This document shows, in pieces, positions 61,401-64,000 of a stretch of DNA of 64,000 bases. The stretch is from positions 183,536,856 to 183,600,855 of the forward strand of contig JAHLJT010009419.1 of assembly GCA_031308135.1 (NCBI GenBank). Reading direction: 5' to 3'. Position numbers and translations under genes: made by a program. Every line of letters starts with the position of its first letter. Within the stretch, counting starts at the first letter, position 1. The notes beneath the pieces are model-generated. The model had not been told where the DNA came from, ran no database searches, and was given only the letters and a program-made list of their open reading frames with translations. This DNA is from Acheta domesticus. Its lineage: Eukaryota > Arthropoda > Insecta > Orthoptera > Gryllidae.

Positions 61401-61838
61401 AATCCCTGAATTTTAGAGGATATTATTAGTTAATATTTTACCACAAAATAAATACGTACGTTTTCTACAAAAAAATATGAACGTGTTTTTAAATATATAT
61501 TTTTATTACACAAAATTACGTTTCGGTTTTATTGCATTTCGGATTGTAAATGATGGTTATCAGCCGTGCATTGTGAGTTACATCTAATAACGTACGCGTA
61601 CCGTTATGAATATTTTTCTTGCACAATTTGGATTTGGCAAGGCTATGCTTTACAAACCGGGTAATGTTACCTTGGTGACAATGAACACATCCTCTCGCTT
61701 GAGTTTTCCGGCGTCGAACCATTTCTTGAGGGCTCTGCCGATGGCCGCTTCGTTGCAGTAGAAGGTGGCGGTGTCGATGTGGCGGTATCCGGCCTGGAGT
61801 GCCGCATCGACCGCTGCTTCCATCTCGGAGTCGGTGGC
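45060..61838 (-). CDS. Aldo-keto reductase (AKR1-like), six exons, 5' end outside the window
   Basis: A cytosolic NADPH-dependent carbonyl reductase family. Exons in transcript order are 61838-61671, 60482-60282, 52939-52683, 46089-45930, 45312-45218 and 45102-45060. All junctions have GT/AG and matching phases, giving 307 residues to the stop TAA. The visible part starts ATDSEMEAAVDAALQAGYR. Family landmarks are HIDTA with the catalytic Asp, the Tyr in FYCNEA, the Lys of FIVTK, YLIHHP with the catalytic His, GLSNFN, NNQIEVH, YGPLG and the AVIPKSSNP cofactor loop. The last exon is 43 nt and ends PEFPYRDFY. Only the first exon (about 25-30 residues, with the family's N-terminal GLGTW-type motif) is not found in 61.84-64 kb and presumably lies further upstream. 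No break was seen. Introns of about 8 and 7 kb are packed with transposons. The exact substrate cannot be told. Confidence 0.93.
45315..45440. repeat. Imperfect tandem repeat next to an aldo-keto reductase splice acceptor
   Basis: Units such as AAAATCAAGAAAGTTCAAAG and TGTTGCAAAGTTGCAAGTTC recur several times with variation. On the gene's strand the array supplies the intron end immediately before the acceptor for exon 45312-45218. Confidence 0.7.
46300..46430. repeat. Cluster of AGAGT/ACTCT palindromic motifs
   Basis: More than fifteen ACTCT or AGAGT pentamers sit in about 120 bp, with an outer inverted pair CCATTACTCTAAGAGTA and TTCTAGAGTAATGG. It lies in an intron of the aldo-keto reductase gene, just left of a LINE fragment. 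Confidence 0.75.
46530..47155 (+). pseudogene. Jockey-like LINE reverse-transcriptase C-terminal fragment
   Basis: The reading has the late RT motif order: INGNSIPWTSSPVKYLGV followed by FDKRLTP, then in other frames NKFL-like and APWFIPNSQ near 46960-46985, and LPLKEHI-like near 47010-47030. It ends with a PWPRVNLR-type basic tail near 47110-47155. Stops and frameshifts are frequent. It lies antisense to the aldo-keto reductase gene within an intron. Confidence 0.6.
47851..49437. mobile_element. TG...CA-bounded GC-rich insertion, possible large solo LTR
   Basis: This begins TGCGACGGAACACG and ends with the reverse complement of TGAGACGAAATGG, in the middle of (AT)n sequence that could be the duplicated target. 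The 1.59-kb interior is GC-rich, unlike its surroundings, and open frames on both strands have no family resemblance. A three-copy tandem repeat lies near its end. The LTR reading is an inference from TG...CA ends and composition. Confidence 0.4.
49036..49185. repeat. Tandem repeat of about 48-bp units
   Basis: Three to four units each contain CGTCGGAAA or CGTCAGAAA, then a CTTACGA or GTTACGAGA block, then AGCGTACGTCTTGCTTCGTC or AGCATACGTCTTGCTTCGTC. The units are diverged but clearly related. Confidence 0.8.
50458..50630. mobile_element. 173-bp MITE, copy 1 of a palindromic family
   Basis: The left arm reads TATACTGCGATTTTCGTAAC and then GTGTCCCTGACAGAAATCAG. The right arm is the near-exact reverse complement (CTGATTTCTGTCAGGGACAC then GAAAATCGCATTATA). 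A TGGTGACGTT-type core with CCATAGTGACATCACTG recurs in the copy near 59.7 kb. Confidence 0.8.
50865..51733 (-). mobile_element. Mariner (Tc1/mariner, DD34D-type) deletion derivative
   Basis: Ends TCAGGTGCATACATATG and, on the other strand, CGAGGCGTATGAATATG are flanked by TA on both sides. On the minus strand a transposase begins at 51614 (MSTLVPKNEYLRHTLLLLFN) and keeps CETCVDN, SGRPQKWEDEQLQ and LAKALSVSQETIN, then MNERQM. It jumps to HTAKPVIQTFKSLGWDI and LPHPPYSP near the C-terminal end. The missing stretch contains the first catalytic Asp region. Frameshifts are also present. At 869 bp it is shorter than the roughly 1.3 kb of complete mariners. Confidence 0.8.
51741..52287 (-). repeat. 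tRNA-derived SINE-like repeat, copy 2
   Basis: This is the reverse orientation of the copies at 590 and 62930 and the most complete. It has the head (GGTTCAGTGCATCAACCTGA), the B-box GGTTCGAGTCCTGACGG, GTAGTTTTCCGTGGTTTCTC, GCGCGCGATCTTTACTTCC, and the end GGAAACATGAATCAATCAAG. It begins 7 bp beyond the mariner end, within an aldo-keto reductase intron. Confidence 0.8.
53081..53784. mobile_element. Probable solo LTR, 704 bp
   Basis: The block starts TGTGACGTCATGGG and ends ATACGTTACA, so the ends are TG...CA with a TGTRACGT inverted repeat. ATAT flanks both sides (53077-53080 and 53785-53788), compatible with a 4-bp target duplication. The interior is GC-rich, with two related passages GGACACAAAGTCC near 53331 and 53436. 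No coding sequence is seen. Confidence 0.6.
53867..58321 (+). pseudogene. CR1/L2-like LINE ORF2 (endonuclease and reverse transcriptase), broken
   Basis: This encodes the endonuclease/reverse transcriptase of a non-LTR retrotransposon. After a repetitive Ala/Arg/Glu N-terminal tract (hexamer AAREES, about 53970-54130), the endonuclease starts LLQVNCRSIVNKVR. It is split by a 1.4-kb hAT-type element and resumes GTESWLSDAV, with VVIAEDLNLPDTNW and GISDHKAVLVDF. A TGA interrupts at 56171. The RT spans about 56900-57775, with LALVVPVFKSGD, YQGHHGFRNGFSCESQ, IVIDFAKAFDVVPHDR, GIPQGSVIGSLMF and the catalytic LFADDF. The C-terminal part (LEYGAVCWDPY, LERLQRRASKF) ends at 58321. Stops or frameshifts lie near 56791, 56918, 57350 and 57773. 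An ATT tail follows. Confidence 0.85.
54290..55691. mobile_element. 1.4-kb non-autonomous hAT-type element inside the LINE
   Basis: The left end CAGTGGCGGCTCGTGAC and the reverse complement of the right end, CAGGGGCGACTCGTCCT, are terminal inverted repeats. The flanks GTACAGAG (54282-54289 and 55692-55699) are identical, and excising the element with one flank joins the endonuclease reading frame. There is no transposase inside. The ends resemble those of the 3.68-kb element at 39426 (CAGTGGCG). Confidence 0.9.
58440..58490. repeat. (ATT)n microsatellite tail of the LINE
   Basis: About fourteen ATT units lie 120 bp after the LINE stop codon, a position typical of simple-repeat 3' tails on CR1/L2/I-type elements. 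Confidence 0.85.
58600..58895 (-). pseudogene. C-terminal fragment of a second LINE type
   Basis: The minus strand reads VDTIDVSIPNTSNLQ, then KKTKYVDLSES and IPIIVSSTGAIPKT, with a conserved-looking leucine-rich end (LKELDLPENLWKLM). This passage is familiar from the C-terminal end of other insect non-LTR elements and differs from the plus-strand LINE ending at 58321. Only about 90 codons remain. Confidence 0.55.
59030..59680. other. Intron sequence with purine-rich stretch, nothing recognised
   Basis: A GGAAAA-rich purine run occupies about 59282-59370. Nothing else was recognised in this part of the aldo-keto reductase intron. Confidence 0.45.
59690..59830. mobile_element. MITE, copy 2 of the 50.46-kb palindromic family
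   Basis: The inner arms AATCAGCTGTTATGATGTCA and TAACAGCTGATTTTTGTCTG are inverted. The core GAACGTCACCATAGTGACGT matches copy 1. The outer left end is degraded, while the right end retains AAATCGCAATTTA. Confidence 0.7.
60500..61660. other. Aldo-keto reductase first visible intron, nothing recognised
   Basis: AT-rich intron sequence between the exons at 60482 and 61671. No repeat boundary, RNA gene or further exon could be supported. Confidence 0.5.
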
Positions 61839-61902
61839 CTGCGAAGGAAACCTCCTCAAACTGTGGTTTCCATAGTGAATGGACCTCCTCCTATATACAG
61901 GA

Positions 61903-62222
61903 TGTCCGAGGAGGAAACGTCGAAACTTCGAAAATAAGCTCTTAGGACAATTCTAAGCATATTTTGTCTAATAAACTACGTGGATATTCCGAATGGTTGG
62001 GCCGCAATGAGCACTCAAAAGTTGGTTTGAAAAAATGATTTCCAGGCAAAAAAATTGCATTATGGAAGCATACAAACCCTCCAGAAACATATAAGTTGTT
62101 TATTATTTACAAAAGAATTTAATATATTTGCCCAGACAGAAAATTAAGCGAGAAATAAAAAAGAAGTCGAATTGTCTAAATTGGGTGCTTATTTTCGGAG
62201 TTTCGACGTTTCCTCCCCGGAC
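61903..62222. mobile_element. 320-bp MITE with 37-bp inverted repeats
   Basis: The left end TGTCCGAGGAGGAAACGTCG is continued by AAACTTCGAAAATAAGC. The right end is its reverse complement with two mismatches, running GCTTATTTTCGGAGTTTCGA and on to CCCCGGACA at 62222. The interior is AT-rich. The target duplication is unclear. It lies upstream of the first visible aldo-keto reductase exon. Confidence 0.85.
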
Positions 62223-62230
62223 AAAAACAA

Positions 62231-62272
62231 TTTAAAACTGTGTGTGACGAGCTATGGGGAGAAGTGAAATTT
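62231..62272 (+). repeat. Short dispersed repeat matching 27610-27655
   Basis: TTTAAAACTGTGTGTGACGA followed by GCTATGGGGAGAAGTGA occurs here and at 27.6 kb with one extra G. The surrounding sequence differs, so only a fragment is shared. Confidence 0.7.
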
Positions 62273-62588
62273 GTGCACGTTTTCATAATTCTGTGTTATC
62301 TATCCTAAACCATATTCTTGTCGAAATTTGAATACAGAAAAAAAAACCTTTTTTTTTCAAATTGTGTTGACAAAATATTCGCTCCTATATAATTAAATAT
62401 ATTTTCAAAGGTAAATACAATAAGTATATTTCCCACTGAGATTCAGAAGACGTGCACAAATAATGAAGTTACATTTATGTTCAGAAGCAAAACAGCATCT
62501 CAGCATTTGCTCAAAGGATCAGAGAAACTGAACGAAAAACCTGATCGGCATGGGATTTATCTTACATTTTGTATATTACATAGCAAAC

Positions 62589-62827
62589 TATAGTGCGATT
62601 TTTATAACTTTGCCCCTCAAGGCCCGTCTTCTCGATGGAATATGTCACTATAATTTGCGTCTCTCTCAGTCTTTTCGTGCACCGCTAGATATCGCATGAT
62701 GGCGACCGTATCAAGCAGCGTTTGCGATCATGCGAATCTAGCGGCAGGAGCGCGAAATGCCGTGTGAAATTCCATCATGGTTCATCGGGGATTGAGTAAG
62801 CATTGAAGTTATAAAAATCGCACTATA
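62589..62827. mobile_element. 239-bp MITE with perfect 22-bp inverted repeats
   Basis: TATAGTGCGATTTTTATAAC followed by TT, and its exact reverse complement ending at 62827, bound a GC-richer interior. The outermost bases TATA-TGCGATTTT match the ends of the MITE at 50458-50630, so the two belong to related families. The ends may include a TA target duplication. Confidence 0.85.
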
Positions 62828-62929
62828 AATCCGAGTAACGCTTCCTTAACCATTAAATAATATTTACACATGCTAACGTCATGAAATGTCGCGTTTGCGC
62901 GCGGAAGCCTTAAACATCACTAGTGAGAA

Positions 62930-63466
62930 TTGACCGGGAGATGGCACAGTGCATCAACCTGATGTCACTGCAGTCCCTCTGACCGGGAGGTCCTAGGTTC
63001 AGGATTTTCGACACAAGCTTGTCAGCTAGGTCGAATTCAGTCACTGTCTGGAGGAGAACTCTAGCGGCCGGCTGCTCTGTTCGGTAGTTTTCCGTGGTTT
63101 CTCCGGTCAACACCAGGTGAATGCCGAAGCAGTACCCTAACAAACGGGCCACGACCGCGCGCGATCTTCCTCTTCCTTGTCCTGTCCTCTCCTCGTACAC
63201 ACACACTTACACTAACATGCACTACACTACCACACATGCCGGGAGACCGGTCGGGAGCTTACAGCTTGTCCCGACTGAGGCGGTGACCCACTGGTGGGAG
63301 ATACCTGGTTGAGGGGAACACCCCGCTAGTCGACGGTAGGTCGGCGCCAAATCGGTCCATCCAGTGGGGAAAAGATCATCGCCACTTCCCGAGAAAAACA
63401 CGCACCACACTTACGGGACTAATGACCTAAGTAGTTGACGCGCCCGGAAACACGAATCAATCAATT
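62930..63466 (+). repeat. tRNA-derived SINE-like repeat, copy 3
   Basis: This has the same head (GCACAGTGCATCAACCTGAT), body and end (GCGCCCGGAAACACGAATCA) as copy 2. About 20 bp around the B box (after TCCTAGGTTC) are deleted, so its internal promoter would be impaired. Confidence 0.8.
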
Positions 63467-64000
63467 ATGAGAATTGAACATTTTGGGGATTATATGCTTT
63501 GTTCTTCTTTAGATAGTATCTACCGTCTTTCGCTTTCAAGCCAGAGCGCTGTTTCTTAGGTCAAAAGCTGATTTTCTACTGATTACCGTATGTATTTTCA
63601 TTTCAACGGCCTACATGAATGCAACATCAACAATGAGCCTAGGCTTCTTAAATGCGTTTAAAGAAGAAATTCAACAAGGAAGTTAATGTTTTAAAACTAA
63701 ATCTAGCTATTTTTTATGAGATTCATTCAAATTAGGAACCTACGAGACGCTTTACATATTATATTAAGCGCTTCCGAATGGTGATTAATCGTGTGGTAAT
63801 AATTGCAAGTGTCCATTAACGTAAGACTGATTCTTGAGACATGTCAGATTGCATTTCATTACAAAATATTCTAACAAAGCAGGGTGGTAATTATCATAGG
63901 TATTTTCTAAATTCACTTTGTGCTGTAATTATCCACGTTGCTTATTCTGTCTGTACGTCAAATGTTATGTCCCAACCTGTGGCGGCCGGTGGGTTGCGAA
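63467..64000. other. Terminal interval, nothing recognised
   Basis: No coding exon resembling the aldo-keto reductase N-terminus, no RNA gene and no bounded repeat were found on either strand. Confidence 0.5.

Noticed and set aside
61839..61859. Start of the aldo-keto reductase at the in-frame Met near 61859
   Set aside because: That Met lies beyond a good splice acceptor (TTCGCAG, 61839 onward), and starting there would lack the family's N-terminal strand, so it is intronic.

Overview
The window is eukaryotic and looks like an insect with a large, transposon-rich genome. It is AT-rich, its genes have small exons separated by kilobase introns with GT/AG splice sites, and it carries degenerate CR1/L2-like, jockey-like and RTE-like LINEs, hAT, P/THAP, Tc1 and mariner DNA transposons and many MITEs. 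A short TTAGG run lies near 49.55 kb. The best-preserved gene most closely resembles Drosophila gustavus. A hemimetabolous insect such as a cockroach, termite or stick insect would fit, but the sequence alone does not settle the order.

Region by region: (1) 1-4.6 kb is intergenic, with one SINE copy, the end of a dispersed repeat and a hAT-type MITE whose right end lies about 20 bp from a TATA-like box. (2) 4.6-15.2 kb is a complete plus-strand gene for a SPRY/SOCS-box protein (gustavus/SPSB1-4 family) in six coding exons. It encodes 278 aa from the MGQK start. Its introns hold a SINE, a decayed RTE-like LINE, a perfect 20-bp-arm hairpin and dispersed repeats. (3) 15.2-22 kb is AT-rich, gene-free and low in repeats; it may be a long 3' UTR or downstream flank. 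(4) 22-32 kb is repeat-dominated: two long copies and one partial copy of a >1 kb AT-rich repeat, an LTR with its polypurine tract, a CCGT/CTGT tetranucleotide array, a 917-bp hAT-type element and a diverged inverted pair near 30.4/31.5 kb. (5) 32.4-43.6 kb is a nested transposon stack. A P-element/THAP transposase relic is split by a broken hAT transposase gene, whose intron carries a 1.5-kb foldback with its own MITE, and by a 3.68-kb element with hAT-type ends and a perfect 8-bp target duplication. That element in turn contains a Tc1 relic and an internally deleted tyrosine recombinase. (6) 45.06-61.84 kb is a minus-strand aldo-keto reductase gene. Six exons including the C-terminal end are present; the first coding exon is not seen and probably lies beyond the window. 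Its introns are filled with a jockey fragment, a 2.3-kb TIR element with a nested TG...CA element, a deleted mariner, a SINE, a probable solo LTR, a CR1/L2-like LINE split by a hAT-type element, and several MITEs. (7) 61.9-64 kb holds two MITEs and a third SINE copy.

Only the gustavus-like and aldo-keto reductase genes look intact. Every transposase, reverse transcriptase and recombinase seen is broken, so this is a record of old nested insertions, not an active element. All exon joins were inferred by reading splice sites and protein continuity by eye.
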